Shown: positions 34,616-44,932 of the stretch, piece by piece | Numbering within the stretch: the first letter of the stretch is position 1 | Layout: the number at the start of each line of letters is the position of its first letter | Source: Halomonas halmophila | GTDB lineage: Bacteria; Pseudomonadota; Gammaproteobacteria; Pseudomonadales; Halomonadaceae | DNA length: 64,000 bases | Direction: 5' to 3' | Assembly (NCBI RefSeq): GCF_006540005.1 | Contig: NZ_BJOC01000012.1 | Coordinates: forward strand, 62,001 to 126,000 | Translations under genes and position numbers: made by a program | The notes under the pieces: generated by a model | Told to the model about the DNA's origin: nothing | Databases searched by the model: none | Seen by the model: only the letters and a program-made list of their open reading frames with translations

Positions 34616-36196
34616 TTAGTGCCTGAAGTGTCGCATCCCGGTGAACACCATGGCGATGCCGGCTTCATTGGCGGCGTCGATGACTTCCTGGTCGCGCATC
34701 GAGCCGCCGGGCTGGATGACGGCGGTGATGCCGGCGGCGGCGGCGGCGTCGATGCCGTCGCGGAAGGGGAAGAAGGCGTCGCTGGCCATGACCGAGCCGG
34801 GCACCGAGAGGCCTTCATCGGCGGCCTTGATGCCGGCGATCCGGGCGGAGTAGACGCGGCTCATCTGACCGGCGCCGACGCCGATGGTCTGACCGCCCTT
34901 GGCGTAGACGATGGCGTTGGACTTGACGAACTTGCCGACCTTCCAGGCGAAGCTCAGGTCGCGCATCTCCTGCTCCGAGGGCTGGCGACTGGAGACGATC
35001 TGCAACTGGTCACGCTCGACCTGACCCAGATCGCGGTCCTGAACCAGCAGGCCGCCGGTGACGCGCTTGAGGTCATGGGTCTGTTCACGCTGACCGGGCC
35101 AGTGGTCGGCGACATCGAGCAGACGCACATTCTTCTTCCCGGCGACGATCTCCATGGCCTCCTGGCTGACCCCGGGGGCGATGATCACCTCGACGAACTG
35201 GCGCTCGATGATGGCGCCCGCGGTCTCGGCATCGAGCGGCACGTTGAAGGCGATGATGCCGCCGAAGGCACTGGTCGGGTCGGTGGCGAAGGCCTTGTCG
35301 TAGGCGGCCAGGGCGCTTTCGCCGACGGCCACGCCACAGGGGTTGGCGTGCTTGACGATCACGCAGGCGGTCTCGTTGAAACCCCTGACGCACTCGAAGG
35401 CGGCATCGGTGTCGGCCACGTTGTTGAACGACAGCGGCTTGCCCTGGAGCGTGCGTGCGGTGCCGACACCGGGCTCCTTGCTGGCCGGGTCCACATAGAA
35501 GGCCGCGGACTGGTGGGGGTTCTCCCCGTAACGCATGGACTGCTTCTTGTGGAACTGGGTGTTGTAGGTGCGCGGGAAGCCTGCCTCGCCGCCTTCGGTA
35601 CGCGCGCCGAGATAGTTGGCGATGGCGGCATCATAGCCGGCGGTATGCTCGAAGGCCTTCACGGCCAGGTCGAAGCGGGTGGCGTGCTGGATGCCGCCCT
35701 GGTCCAGTTCGTCGAGCACGCGCGAGTAGTCGCTGGCATCGACGACGATGGAGGTATGCGCATGGTTCTTGGCGCAGGCGCGCACCATGGTCGGGCCGCC
35801 GATGTCGATGTTCTCGATGGCGTCTTCCAGGCTGCAGTCCGGGCGTGCCACCGTGGCGGCGAAGGGGTAGAGGTTGACCACGACCATGTCGATGGCATCG
35901 ATATCGTGCTCGGCCATGACGGCGTCGTCCTGGCCGCGACGGCCGAGGATGCCGCCGTGAATGCTGGGATGCAGGGTCTTGACGCGGCCGTCCATGATTT
36001 CCGGGAAGCCGGTATGCTCGGACACCTCGGTCACCGCAATGTCGTGGTCGCACAGCAGGCGGTAGGTACCACCAGTGGAGAGCAGCTCGACACTGTGCTC
36101 GCGCAGGCTGCGGGCGAAGTCGACGATACCGGTCTTGTCGGAAACACTGATCAGGGCACGACGGATCGGTGTGGCGGAGGCGGAGGATTGGGCCAT
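34616..36196 (-). CDS. purH: Bifunctional AICAR transformylase/IMP cyclohydrolase
   Basis: 526 residues, full family length. The N-terminal cyclohydrolase has [17 protein letters not shown] and STGGTYRLL; the C-terminal transformylase has the KHANPCG motif with its Lys-His pair. It performs the last two steps of IMP synthesis. It lies 67 bp after fis on the same strand. In Pseudomonas purD follows purH; here it does not. Confidence 0.95.
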   Translation of the reverse strand: MAQSSASATPIRRALISVSDKTGIVDFARSLREHSVELLSTGGTYRLLCDHDIAVTEVSEHTGFPEIMDGRVKTLHPSIHGGILGRRGQDDAVMAEHDIDAIDMVVVNLYPFAATVARPDCSLEDAIENIDIGGPTMVRACAKNHAHTSIVVDASDYSRVLDELDQGGIQHATRFDLAVKAFEHTAGYDAAIANYLGARTEGGEAGFPRTYNTQFHKKQSMRYGENPHQSAAFYVDPASKEPGVGTARTLQGKPLSFNNVADTDAAFECVRGFNETACVIVKHANPCGVAVGESALAAYDKAFATDPTSAFGGIIAFNVPLDAETAGAIIERQFVEVIIAPGVSQEAMEIVAGKKNVRLLDVADHWPGQREQTHDLKRVTGGLLVQDRDLGQVERDQLQIVSSRQPSEQEMRDLSFAWKVGKFVKSNAIVYAKGGQTIGVGAGQMSRVYSARIAGIKAADEGLSVPGSVMASDAFFPFRDGIDAAAAAGITAVIQPGGSMRDQEVIDAANEAGIAMVFTGMRHFRH

Positions 36197-36263
36197 GAAA
36201 ATCACTCGTTTGCGGGCAATGTGACGGGAAAACGCGAACGCGGGCGCTGGGGCGCCCGCGTTA

Positions 36264-36593
36264 TCAGATCAGTCCGTAGTGCTTGAGCTTCTTGCGCAGG
36301 GTGCCGCGATTGAGGCCGAGCATCTCGGCGGCGCGGGTCTGGTTGCCCTGGGCGTGATCGAGCACGGAGGCCAGCAAGGGCGCTTCGACCTCGGCGATCA
36401 CCATGGCGTGCAGGTCGGTCACGTCACAGCCGTCGAGGTGGGCAAAGTAGCGGCGCATTGCAGCGTCCACGGCGTCACGCAGGAGCATGTCGTCCCCCGG
36501 TGCACTGATGCCGTCGTCACCGGAGGCAGGTGCTGCCCGGGTATCACTCTCGGGTAGCGTGGAAGACGGGGTAAAGGCTTGGCTGCTGGTCAT
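36264..36593 (-). CDS. fis: DNA-binding protein Fis
   Basis: 109 residues. The C-terminal half is the standard Fis helix-turn-helix ([39 protein letters not shown]). The first ~35 residues form an acidic, Ser/Asp-rich extension, longer than the 98-residue E. coli form. Fis is a nucleoid protein that activates rRNA promoters and shapes DNA. Its ATG overlaps the dusB stop, as in the conserved dusB-fis operon. Confidence 0.93.
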   Translation of the reverse strand: MTSSQAFTPSSTLPESDTRAAPASGDDGISAPGDDMLLRDAVDAAMRRYFAHLDGCDVTDLHAMVIAEVEAPLLASVLDHAQGNQTRAAEMLGLNRGTLRKKLKHYGLI

Positions 36594-37651
36594 GCGGCAC
36601 AGGTTCCATCCGATGTCATGCCTCGGCCGCTGCCGGGTGCTGGCGCGGCGGGCGCATGACAAAACAGTTCGTCGATGTAGCGGCTCTGGGCATCGGCATT
36701 GTCCAGGCCGTTGAAAGTGGCACGCAGGCGCTTGCGCGTGGCGTCATCGAAGCGCTCATCGGCGGCCAGGTACCAGCCGATGTGCTTGCGCGCGATGCGC
36801 ACGCCCATGTACTCACCGTAAAAATCGTGCAGGGCCGATACATGGCCGCCCAGTACCTGGATGCGTTCGGCATCGTCAGGGGGCGCCATGCGTTGACCAT
36901 GGCGCAGGTAATGATCGATTTCACGGAAGATCCAGGGGTTGCCCTGGGCCCCACGACCGATCATCACCGCATCCGCCCCAGTATAGTCGAGAACCCGCCG
37001 GGCTTTCTCGGGAGAATCGATATCACCATTGGCGAATACCGGGATTCCCACACTGGCCTTGATCTCGGCGATGGTGTCGTACTCCGCCTGGCCGCCGTAG
37101 CGTTGCTCCCGATGCCGTCCGTGGACGGCAAGCGCCTGGATACCGGCGGATTCGGCGATGCCGGCGACGCGCACGCCATTGTTGCTGTGCGCGCACCAGC
37201 CGGTGCGAATCTTCAGCGTGACCGGTATGTCGACGGCCCCGACCACGGCCTCGAGAATCTCGGCCACCAGGGCCTCGTCGCGCAGCAGGGCGGACCCTGC
37301 TGCCTTGTTGCAGACCTTCTTGGCCGGGCAACCCATGTTGATGTCGATGATCTCGGCACCCATTTCGGCGTTCAGGCGTGCCGCCTCGGCCAGCATGTCG
37401 GCATCACCGCCGGCGATCTGCACGGAGCGTGGCCCGGGTTCGCCGCTGTGGTCCATGCGCAGGCGTGACTTGCGGGTGCTCCACAGGCTGGGATCCGAAG
37501 TCACCATCTCGCCCACCACCAGTCCGGCCCCCAGGCGGCGACTGAGCGCCCGGAAGGGGCGGTCGGTAACACCGGCCATGGGCGCCAGGACCACGCGGTT
37601 GGGCAGGGTGTGGCGGCCTATGCGGAGCGGCTGGCTGGATTCGGGCATCAC
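36590..37651 (-). CDS. dusB: tRNA-dihydrouridine synthase B
   Basis: 353 residues. The FMN-binding TIM barrel has [12 protein letters not shown] near the start, [18 protein letters not shown] with the catalytic Cys, and [18 protein letters not shown]. It reduces a specific uridine in the tRNA D-loop. It is translationally coupled to fis by a 4-bp overlap, and prmA lies 51 bp upstream. The protein is longer at the C-terminus than E. coli DusB (321). Confidence 0.95.
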   Translation of the reverse strand: MMPESSQPLRIGRHTLPNRVVLAPMAGVTDRPFRALSRRLGAGLVVGEMVTSDPSLWSTRKSRLRMDHSGEPGPRSVQIAGGDADMLAEAARLNAEMGAEIIDINMGCPAKKVCNKAAGSALLRDEALVAEILEAVVGAVDIPVTLKIRTGWCAHSNNGVRVAGIAESAGIQALAVHGRHREQRYGGQAEYDTIAEIKASVGIPVFANGDIDSPEKARRVLDYTGADAVMIGRGAQGNPWIFREIDHYLRHGQRMAPPDDAERIQVLGGHVSALHDFYGEYMGVRIARKHIGWYLAADERFDDATRKRLRATFNGLDNADAQSRYIDELFCHAPAAPAPGSGRGMTSDGTCAA

Positions 37652-37702
37652 TCTCGAGCAGCGACTGGCAAAAGGGGGGGACTATCATACGCCCCTGACC
37701 GT

Positions 37703-38632
37703 TCAGGGTGAAGGCGATCCGGCAGGACGTTGGCCGGTCAGGCGTACCCAGCCCTCGTGCACCTCGGGCTCGTCCATCATCAGGCCGCGAGCGCTGTAGG
37801 CGGCCAGTACCTCTTCCGCCTGGGTCTCGAGGATACCGGATAGTGCCAGCCGGCCTCCCGGTGCGACACGCCGGGCGATATCGTCGGCCAACTCGGTCAG
37901 CGGGCCGGCCAGGATATTGGCGACCACGATGGGATAGCTCGCCGAGGACTCGAGGGCTTCGGGGTACTCGAGTCGCAATGCGTGCGCTTCGATGCCGTTG
38001 CGCTCGCCGTTGTCGCGACTGGCGGTGAGGGCCTGGGGGTCGATATCCGTACCGGTGGCATGCCGGGCGCCGAGTTTCAGTCCCGCGACGGCCAGGATGC
38101 CGGAGCCGCAACCGACGTCCAGTAGCTCGCGTTCGGCAATCTCGCCGTCCACGGCCAGGGCATCCAGCCAGGCCAGGCACAGGGCTGTCGTCGGATGAGT
38201 GCCGGTGCCGAAGGCCAGCCCCGGGTCGAGCTGCAGGTTGACCGCCTGGGGATCCGGCGCCTGATGCCAGCTCGGCACGATCCACAGTCGTTCGCCCATG
38301 CGCAGCGGCTCGAAGTCGGCCATCCACTCGCGTTCCCAGTCGCGATCGGCGAGCAGTTCATGCTCGATCTTGGGGCAGGGCTCGTCGGGCATGGCTTCGG
38401 CCCAGGCGGCGGCCAGGCGTTCGAGCATCGAGGCGAGTCCTTCGAGGTCATCGTACAGGCCGGTCAGCACGGTCTCGTTCCACAGCGGGGTGGTGCCAAG
38501 CTCGGGCTCGAACAGTGGCTCGTCCTGGGCATCCTGCAGGGTGATGGCCGTGGCGCCCTCGTTCAGCAGGAGCTCTTCCAGCAGCTCGGCGTGTTCCGGT
38601 GCGACGTGGGCCTTGAGTTGCAGCCAGGGCAT
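37703..38632 (-). CDS. prmA: Ribosomal protein L11 methyltransferase
   Basis: 309 residues. An N-terminal L11-binding domain (MPWLQLKAHV) is followed by a SAM domain with DPGLAFGTGTHPTTALCLAWLD, LLDVGCGSGILAVAG and VANILAGPL. It trimethylates ribosomal protein L11. The start at 38632 fits the family. It lies in the acc-prmA-dusB-fis-purH row but is separated from accC by a strong hairpin. Confidence 0.95.
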   Translation of the reverse strand: MPWLQLKAHVAPEHAELLEELLLNEGATAITLQDAQDEPLFEPELGTTPLWNETVLTGLYDDLEGLASMLERLAAAWAEAMPDEPCPKIEHELLADRDWEREWMADFEPLRMGERLWIVPSWHQAPDPQAVNLQLDPGLAFGTGTHPTTALCLAWLDALAVDGEIAERELLDVGCGSGILAVAGLKLGARHATGTDIDPQALTASRDNGERNGIEAHALRLEYPEALESSASYPIVVANILAGPLTELADDIARRVAPGGRLALSGILETQAEEVLAAYSARGLMMDEPEVHEGWVRLTGQRPAGSPSP

Positions 38633-38666
38633 GGGGACTCCGGAGCGGTGTCGGGTGACGAAGAGA

Positions 38667-38690
38667 ACGGGGCGGCCCAAGCCGCCCCGT
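38667..38690 (-). terminator. Terminator-like hairpin after accC
   Basis: ACGGGGCGGC and GCCGCCCCGT form a perfect 10-bp stem around 4 bases. On the minus strand it is followed by TCTCTTCG. It would end or attenuate accBC transcription before prmA. Confidence 0.68.
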
Positions 38691-38715
38691 CACAGGTTGC
38701 ACGCATCGGCCTCGA

Positions 38716-40056
38716 TCAGAGGCCGAGCTTCTTTTCCAGGTAGTGGATGTTGACGCCACCCTGCTGGAAGTAGCCGTCGCGCACCAGGTCCTTGTGCAGG
38801 TCGATATTGGTCTTGATGCCTTCGACCAGCAGTTCGTCCAGGGCAATGCGCATGCGGTTCAGCGCCGTCTCGCGGTCGTCCCCCCAGGTGATCAGCTTGC
38901 CGATCAGCGAGTCGTAGTAGGGCGGGACGGAATAGCCGGTATAGACATGCGAGTCCATGCGCACTCCCAGTCCGCCCGGCGGGTGGTAGAGGGTGACGCG
39001 GCCGGGGGAGGGCACGAAGGTCCGGGCATCCTCGGCATTGATGCGGCACTCGAAGGCGTGGCCGGACAGCTCGATGTCGTCCTGGCTGACCGACAGCGGC
39101 AGGCCGGAGGCGATGCGCAGCTGTTCGCGGACGATGTCGACGCCGGTGACCATCTCGGTGACCGGGTGCTCGACCTGAACGCGGGTGTTCATCTCGATGA
39201 AGAAGAATTCGCCGTTCTCGTACAGGAACTCGAAGGTCCCGGCACCGCGGTAACCGATCTCGATGCAGGCATCCCGGCACGCCTTGAACACCTGTTCGCG
39301 GGCTTCCTGGTCCAGGCCGGGGGCCGGCGCTTCCTCGAGGACCTTCTGGTGACGACGCTGCAGGGAGCAGTCGCGGTCATACAGGTGAATGGCGTTGCCC
39401 TGACCATCGGCCAGTACCTGAACCTCGACGTGGCGCGGGTTCTCGAGGTACTTCTCCATGTAGACGGTGCCGTCGCCGAACGACGAGTGGGCCTCGGTGC
39501 GCGTCACGTTCACCGCCGAGAGCAGATGGCCCTCGGTATGCACGACACGCATGCCGCGTCCGCCACCGCCGGCGGCCGCCTTGATCATCACCGGATAGCC
39601 GATGCGCCGCGCGGTGGCCAGCGTGGCTTCCTCGTCATCGCCCAGCGGGCCGTTGGAGCCCGGCACCGTCGGCACGCCGGCCTCCTTCATGGCGCTGATG
39701 GCGCTCACCTTGTCGCCCATCAGACGAATGGTCTCGGCGGAGGGGCCGATGAAGGTGAAGCCGGAGCGCTCGACCTGCTCGGCGAAATCGGCATTTTCCG
39801 AGAGGAAGCCGTAGCCGGGGTGGATGGCGCTGGTGTCGGTGACTTCGGCCGCGCTGATCAGAGCGGGAATATTGAGATAGGACTGGCTCGATGCCGCCGG
39901 CCCGATGCAGACGGCTTCGTCGGCCAGGCGAACGTGCATCAGTTCGCGGTCTGCCTTGGAATGAACGGCAACCGTTCGAATGCCCAGTTCCTTGCAGGCG
40001 CGCAGGATGCGCAGGGCGATCTCGCCGCGATTGGCGATGAGAACCTTGTCCAGCAT
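38716..40056 (-). CDS. accC: Acetyl-CoA carboxylase, biotin carboxylase subunit
   Basis: 446 residues, the usual AccC size. ATP-grasp features are clear: [16 protein letters not shown], the active-site [14 protein letters not shown], and the N-terminal [16 protein letters not shown]. It carboxylates the biotin on AccB. It starts 28 bp after accB. The gene links to the biotin regulon of this window by function only. Confidence 0.96.
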   Translation of the reverse strand: MLDKVLIANRGEIALRILRACKELGIRTVAVHSKADRELMHVRLADEAVCIGPAASSQSYLNIPALISAAEVTDTSAIHPGYGFLSENADFAEQVERSGFTFIGPSAETIRLMGDKVSAISAMKEAGVPTVPGSNGPLGDDEEATLATARRIGYPVMIKAAAGGGGRGMRVVHTEGHLLSAVNVTRTEAHSSFGDGTVYMEKYLENPRHVEVQVLADGQGNAIHLYDRDCSLQRRHQKVLEEAPAPGLDQEAREQVFKACRDACIEIGYRGAGTFEFLYENGEFFFIEMNTRVQVEHPVTEMVTGVDIVREQLRIASGLPLSVSQDDIELSGHAFECRINAEDARTFVPSPGRVTLYHPPGGLGVRMDSHVYTGYSVPPYYDSLIGKLITWGDDRETALNRMRIALDELLVEGIKTNIDLHKDLVRDGYFQQGGVNIHYLEKKLGL

Positions 40057-40084
40057 GATGGAATCCGCCAGTGTTGTGGGAAGA

Positions 40085-40558
40085 TCAGGAAATGACGACC
40101 ATCGGTTGCTCGAACTCGACCGGCTCGCCGTCCTCGACCAGAATCGCTTCAACGACGCCGTCGCGATCGGCCTCGATCTGGTTCATCATCTTCATGGCCT
40201 CGACAATGCACACCGTCTCGCCTTTCTTGACGCTCTGGCCGACTTCGACGAAGACCTGTGCACCGGGGGCCGGTGCGCGATAGAAGGTACCAACCATCGG
40301 CGACACCACCGCCTGACCCTGATAGGCGGGCCCCTCGGCCGCGCTTTCGGCTGCGGGCGCCGGTTGCGGCTCGGCGGCGGGTTGCGCAGCCGGTGCCGGA
40401 GCCTGTGCCGGCCAGGCAGGCGCGGCGGGCTGGGGCTGTTCCGTGCCATTCGGGTGACGGCTGATGCGAACCGACTCTTCGCCTTCCTGGATCTCGATCT
40501 CGCTGATGTTCGACTCTTCCAATAGTTCGATCAGCTTCTTGACCTTTCGGATATCCAT
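40085..40558 (-). CDS. accB: Biotin carboxyl carrier protein of acetyl-CoA carboxylase
   Basis: 157 residues. An N-terminal helix ([17 protein letters not shown]) is followed by a Pro/Ala/Gln-rich linker (about 42-78) and the biotinyl domain with the target lysine in VEAMKMMN. BirA should attach biotin here. The 198-bp gap upstream of it separates it from dsbD; I saw no clear BirA box there. Confidence 0.96.
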   Translation of the reverse strand: MDIRKVKKLIELLEESNISEIEIQEGEESVRISRHPNGTEQPQPAAPAWPAQAPAPAAQPAAEPQPAPAAESAAEGPAYQGQAVVSPMVGTFYRAPAPGAQVFVEVGQSVKKGETVCIVEAMKMMNQIEADRDGVVEAILVEDGEPVEFEQPMVVIS

Positions 40559-40756
40559 GACGTTGTCTCGATCAGTGGGTTCTGGGGCTGCCCGGCGCTG
40601 TCAACCCGGGCCAGTTCTGATTAGATCGCGGCATGTTGGCGTGCTTTGCCGCTCATGAAAGCCATCGAGGCTATTGTGGGCGGAGTTTGCCGAAAATCCA
40701 ACTTGATGTCCAGCCAGCGACGAACAGCGTTCACTTTTCGCCACTGCGCGTCTGGC

Positions 40757-42652
40757 TCAGCTCGGTTGACGTTCCAACCAGGTGCGGATTTCCGCGAGAT
40801 GGCTCGCCAGCCCGGCGGCATCGGCCTCGCCCTGGATGCGTGCCGCGCGAATCTCCTCGCCCCCGTCGAAGAACAGCAGGCTGGGCGGCCCGAAGAGGTC
40901 GAAATGTTCCAGAATGCGGCGACTGGCGGCATCGCTTTGCGTGACGTCGACGTCGATGCGTCGGAAGTGACCGAGGGCATCGGCCACCTTCGGGTCGGGA
41001 AAGACCTGACGCTTCATGACCTGGCAGGAGATGCACCACTCGGCGGTAATGTTGACCATGGCGGGCTCGTCGCTGGCCTCGAGGGCGGTCTGCAGCTCGT
41101 CGAGCGTGTGCACCACGCTGACGTCCTCCGTCGCCGCGGCCCGGTCGTCGCTTGCCGTCGCCTGATGGGCCGCGGCCAGGGGTTGCAGAGGGTCGCCGGC
41201 ACCGCGTGCGGCACCGATGACCAGGGCGATGGCCCACACCAGCAGCAATGCCCCGGCGGCCTGTCGCACTCTGGGCCAGCCCTGGGGCTGGCCGGGGTTC
41301 ATCACTCCCAGTGCCATGGCGGTGCCGCTTGCCAGTCCGGCCCACAGCAGCAAGCCGACCGGGCCCGGCACCAGGCGCTCGATCAGCCAGATCGCCACTC
41401 CCAGCAGGAGTATGCCGAAGCCGGTCTTGACGCCGTTCATCCAGGCGCCGGTACGCGGCAGCAGGGTCACGCTGAAGGTGCCCACCAGCAGCAGCGGCAG
41501 CCCCATGCCGAGGGCCAGGGCCAGCAGGGCGGCGCCGCCGAGGAGGGCGTCCCCGGTGGACGATATGAACACCAGGGCCCCGGCCAGGGGCGCCGAGACG
41601 CAGGGCGAGACGACCAGCACCGACAGGGCGCCGGCCAGGGCCAGGCCCGCCGGTCCGCTGCGCCTTGCCCTGTCCTGCCAGGCGTCGAGGCGTTGGGTCA
41701 GGGCGGAAGACAGGCGCAGTTCGAAGGCGTCGAACATGGCCAGCGCAAAGAGCACGAAGAGGATGGCGAAGCCGATCAGCACCGGGGCCGACTGCAGCCT
41801 GGCCTGCAGGTTCAGCCCGGCCCCGAAGAGCCCCATGAGCACGCCGACCAAGGCATAGGTCGCGGCCATGCCGGCCACATAGCTGGCCGACAGCAGGAAG
41901 GCCCGGGGGCGGCTGGGGTTCTGGCCGACGATGATCGATGACAGGATCGGCACCATGGGCAGCACGCAGGGGGTGAAGGTCAGCCCCAGGCCGGCGACCA
42001 GGAAGAGCCCCAGCACCAGGGGCAGGCTGGCCGTGCGCATCAGCTCGCTGAAGCGGCTGTCTGCGCTGCGCAGATCGTTGTCCGTGAGGGGTGTGTTGGT
42101 GTCGGGTGTCGCGGTGTCGACATCGCCCGCGGGGGTGTCGGCGTTGCCAGCGGATGGCTCATCCGGGCCTGCGCCATCGACGCTGGCCGCGAAGGCCTTG
42201 GGCGCCTGTCCCTGGGGGGCCTGAAGCTCGATGGTCTGCGGCGGATAGCAAAGTCCGGCGTCGGCGCAGCCCTGAAAGGTCAGGGCGATGTCCATTGGCC
42301 CATGCCGGGCTGCCTCGATCGGGGCCTTCAGCACCACGCGGTCATGAAAGACCTGCACATCGCCCATGAACTCGTCGGTCTTCGCCTGCCCCGGGGGCAG
42401 GTCGAGGGGGCCAAGCCTGACTGCGTCATGCGGTGCGCTGATGTCGAACCGGTGACGGTAGAGGTAGTAGCCCTGGGCGATTTCGAAGCCGATCTTCAGG
42501 GTCTCGCCGTCATGCCAGGCAGTGGGCTGAAAGGCTTGTTCGACAGGCAGAAAGTCCGATTGTGTATCGGCAGAAAACCAGTCAGCGTAAGCCGGCAAGG
42601 CCAGCAGTAGCAGCAGGCAGCAGAGGCTGAAACGACGAAGCTGGGACACCAA
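40757..42652 (-). CDS. dsbD: Thiol:disulfide interchange protein DsbD
   Basis: 631 residues. A signal peptide (about 1-23) is followed by a periplasmic alpha domain with the Cys pair in GCADAGLCYPP and an eight-helix membrane domain with Cys in TFTPCVLPM and VVSPCVSAP. The C-terminal thioredoxin-like domain has CISC in AEWCISCQVM. It passes electrons from cytoplasmic thioredoxin to DsbC and DsbG. The start is TTG at 42652 (GTG at 42649 also possible), after AAGGA. Confidence 0.94.
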   Translation of the reverse strand: MVSQLRRFSLCCLLLLLALPAYADWFSADTQSDFLPVEQAFQPTAWHDGETLKIGFEIAQGYYLYRHRFDISAPHDAVRLGPLDLPPGQAKTDEFMGDVQVFHDRVVLKAPIEAARHGPMDIALTFQGCADAGLCYPPQTIELQAPQGQAPKAFAASVDGAGPDEPSAGNADTPAGDVDTATPDTNTPLTDNDLRSADSRFSELMRTASLPLVLGLFLVAGLGLTFTPCVLPMVPILSSIIVGQNPSRPRAFLLSASYVAGMAATYALVGVLMGLFGAGLNLQARLQSAPVLIGFAILFVLFALAMFDAFELRLSSALTQRLDAWQDRARRSGPAGLALAGALSVLVVSPCVSAPLAGALVFISSTGDALLGGAALLALALGMGLPLLLVGTFSVTLLPRTGAWMNGVKTGFGILLLGVAIWLIERLVPGPVGLLLWAGLASGTAMALGVMNPGQPQGWPRVRQAAGALLLVWAIALVIGAARGAGDPLQPLAAAHQATASDDRAAATEDVSVVHTLDELQTALEASDEPAMVNITAEWCISCQVMKRQVFPDPKVADALGHFRRIDVDVTQSDAASRRILEHFDLFGPPSLLFFDGGEEIRAARIQGEADAAGLASHLAEIRTWLERQPS

Positions 42653-43004
42653 GGTTGTGATCCTTATCCACCGGGTTGCAGGTCATTTTCCGCGCAAAAG
42701 CGCCGGGATGGCGCGCTTGAGACACGCCTGATGACTTGGGGTTCCGCGCCAGGGCCGCTATGCTCAGTGGCGATGGCGTCGTTGAGGCATCAGGATAACG
42801 CAGTCGAGTGTCGGCGTGACACGACGTTCGGCACCACCATCTTTGGAAGCGCTGAATAAATCGCCGAGCATAGTGAAGCGCAAGGCGCGCGGAGCACAGA
42901 AAGCGAGACATAACAAATAGTTAGGCGAGTTTTCGAGCACCGCGTAACGCCGCGATTTGCATGCGCAGGCATTTAAGCAGTGTTTCCCTTTCGGGAACAG
43001 GCAA
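42653..43004. other. 352-bp gap between dsbD and the DUF2333 gene
   Basis: No gene was found here. The left half should carry the dsbD promoter. The right half is filled by a MITE-like element (42845-42987) with its 4-bp target duplication. The last 13 bp include GGGAACAGG, the likely ribosome site of the DUF2333 gene. Confidence 0.7.
42845..42987. mobile_element. MITE-like element with terminal inverted repeats and CTTT target duplication
   Basis: 143 bp. The left end GGAAGCGCTGAATAAATC and the inverted right end GGAAACACTGCTTAAATG agree at about 13-14 of 18 positions. CTTT flanks both sides (42841-42844 and 42988-42991). The inside has no gene but has sub-terminal inverted pieces (AAATCGC/GCGATTT) and a central TAAC-AAATA-GTTA dyad. 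The ends beginning GGAAG recall IS5-family termini, but the parent element is not identified. Confidence 0.78.
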
Positions 43005-44057
43005 ATGGGATTGACGAGCAAGGAAACGGCGCATCGGCGTCGCAAGGTCGAGGTGCTGGAACGCCCTCAGTACGGCTGGATCTGGAAGCCGTTGCTGGTG
43101 TTGCTGGTGCTGTATCTGGTCGTGACCCTGGCTCTGGGCATCTGGTGGAGTCGCACGCCGAGTCACCCGGCAGCAGGCGGCGAGGCGGCGCTGGAGCAGG
43201 CCGACGGCGAGATGGCGACGCTGGCACAGGTGCAGGCCACCCTGCAGACCCTGCTCGACAAGCCGGGTGGCTACCTGCGCAATGACATTGCGCCGCCGGG
43301 CCTGTGGCTGGATAACATGCCGGCCTGGGAGCTGGGTGTCCTGCACCAGACTCGCAGCCTGGTGGCGGCCCTGCCATCCATGGTGGACGGTACGGCCGAT
43401 GGGCTCGAATCGGCGGCGGTCAGCCTGCGTGGCAATGGGCGGAACTGGTTCTATCCGTCCACCGAGCACCACCTGCGTCGCGCCATTGAGGCACTGGCGC
43501 AGACGTCGGCCGCCACGGCGCGGGAGGACTCGACCGGTCTGGCGAACTGGCTGGCGCGGGTCGCGAGCGATCTGGATGCGCTGGGCGTTCAACTGTCGGC
43601 CAGTGTCGGCGATACCCGGCGGCTCGCCGAGCTGGGGGTTCCGGTGGAATCGCTGCCCGAGCCCACGCCCTGGTACCGGGTCGACAACGTCTTCTTCGAG
43701 GCTCGCGGGCAGACATGGGCATTGCGCCACCTACTGACGGCGGTACGCCAGGATAAGCGTGCCCGGATCGAGGCCGCGGGGCTTTCCGACGCCTGGGATG
43801 CGCTGATCGTGGAACTGGAGCGCAGTCAGCGGCGGCTGTGGAGCCCGGTCGTGCTCAATGGTTCCGGCTTCGGTATCTTTGCCAATCACTCCCTGGTGAT
43901 GGCCAGCCATGTCCTGAAGGCGCGTGATCTGGTGCGTGAGCTCTCCGGTGGGCTGGCGGCCGACTCAGCCGACAAGCCGGACTCAGCGGCGCCGGATGCC
44001 GCGGGCGAAAACGCCACGACTACCGGTGAGCCGCCGCGCGAAACGGCCGGCGAGTAG
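43005..44057 (+). CDS. DUF2333 family membrane-anchored protein
   Basis: 350 residues. A basic N-terminus is followed by one membrane segment (WKPLLVLLVLYLVVTLALGIWW, about 28-50) and a large, probably periplasmic helical domain with GGYLRNDIAPPGLWLDNMPAWELGVL, the most conserved stretch of DUF2333. The C-terminal 30 residues are an Ala/Glu/Pro-rich tail. Function is unknown for the family. The ATG at 43005 is 17 bp past the MITE, so the element occupies its upstream control region. Confidence 0.85.
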   Translation: MGLTSKETAHRRRKVEVLERPQYGWIWKPLLVLLVLYLVVTLALGIWWSRTPSHPAAGGEAALEQADGEMATLAQVQATLQTLLDKPGGYLRNDIAPPGLWLDNMPAWELGVLHQTRSLVAALPSMVDGTADGLESAAVSLRGNGRNWFYPSTEHHLRRAIEALAQTSAATAREDSTGLANWLARVASDLDALGVQLSASVGDTRRLAELGVPVESLPEPTPWYRVDNVFFEARGQTWALRHLLTAVRQDKRARIEAAGLSDAWDALIVELERSQRRLWSPVVLNGSGFGIFANHSLVMASHVLKARDLVRELSGGLAADSADKPDSAAPDAAGENATTTGEPPRETAGE

Positions 44058-44104
44058 CCCGGCCCCGGCCATGTCAGGCTGGGGCTTGCCGGGGATGCAA
44101 CGAC

Positions 44105-44130
44105 AGAGGGCCGTCATGCGACGGCCCTCT
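44105..44130. terminator. Bidirectional hairpin between DUF2333 gene and ppa
   Basis: AGAGGGCCGTC and GACGGCCCTCT form a perfect 11-bp stem with a 4-base loop, midway between two convergent stop codons. T-runs are short on both sides. Confidence 0.75.
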
Positions 44131-44153
44131 TGCTGGCGCAGCGGACTCGGTGG

Positions 44154-44684
44154 TCAGGCTTTCTGATAGGCATCCACGGATTTGTCGATCGCCTTGCGCG
44201 CCGCCTCGGAGCCTTCCCAGGACTCGACCTTGACCCACTTGCCTTTCTCGAGATCCTTGTAGTTCTCGAAGAAGTGCGCGATCTGCTGACGCAGCAGCTC
44301 GGGCAGGTCGGTGACCTCATGGATGTCGTCATACAGGCTGGACAGTTTGGAATGCGGTACGCAGACCAGCTTGGCATCTTCACCGGCTTCATCGGTCATG
44401 TTGAGGATGCCCACCGGGCGGGCGCGAATCACGCTGCCCGGGGTGACCGGATAAGGGGTGACAACCAGAGCATCCAGGGGATCGCCATCATCGGCCAGAG
44501 TGTGCGGAATGAACCCATAATTGGCCGGGTAGAACATCGGCGTGGCCATGAAGCGATCGACCAGCAGGGCGCCCATGTCCTTGTCGATCTCGTATTTGAC
44601 CGGGGAGTGATTGGCCGGGATCTCGATCGCCACATAGACGTCGTTGGGCAGATCCTTGCCGGCGGGAATGTTATCGAAGTTCAT
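44154..44684 (-). CDS. ppa: Inorganic pyrophosphatase (soluble, family I)
   Basis: 176 residues, the E. coli Ppa size. Active-site segments include [24 protein letters not shown] and the Asp-rich [11 protein letters not shown] metal site. It hydrolyses PPi to two phosphates in the cytoplasm and pulls biosynthetic reactions forward. It has a clear promoter upstream and lies two genes from a PPi-dependent phosphofructokinase. Confidence 0.96.
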   Translation of the reverse strand: MNFDNIPAGKDLPNDVYVAIEIPANHSPVKYEIDKDMGALLVDRFMATPMFYPANYGFIPHTLADDGDPLDALVVTPYPVTPGSVIRARPVGILNMTDEAGEDAKLVCVPHSKLSSLYDDIHEVTDLPELLRQQIAHFFENYKDLEKGKWVKVESWEGSEAARKAIDKSVDAYQKA

Positions 44685-44735
44685 GAGATCGTCCTTCTCT
44701 GGCGAATGTCGGGGCTGTTGCCCGCAAGTGGCCGA

Positions 44736-44765
44736 ATTATACGAAGCCGTCCAGGCGATTACCAA
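44736..44765 (-). promoter_or_regulatory. ppa promoter
   Basis: On the minus strand TTGGTA (44765-44760), an 18-bp spacer and a consensus TATAAT (44741-44736) lie about 50 bp before the ppa start. A sigma-70 promoter of good quality. Confidence 0.75.
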
Positions 44766-44932
44766 TACCCAATTGGCCTCAGTCATGGCGGCAGGGCGGC
44801 GCGGCCCCTGTGCACCGCCTGGTCCGGATTCGGGGGCCGGCCGGCACAAGCCAGTATCGCGGTTGACGTGTATGATGGCCCGGTGTCGAGCCGGCTACCC
44901 CGGCGATTCGCCGCCAGCCCGAGGAGAATGTC

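Noticed and set aside
34619..36286. 555-codon open frame opposite purH
   Set aside because: It is antisense to a complete purH with all motifs and has biased composition; GC-rich genes commonly leave long antisense frames open.
40559..40756. BirA operator upstream of accB
   Set aside because: One half-like TGTCAACC exists, but no matching second half is at 14-16 bp.
42957..43004. Extended start of the DUF2333 protein inside the MITE
   Set aside because: The TTG start and its 16 residues lie mostly in the inserted element; the ATG at 43005 with AGG upstream is simpler.
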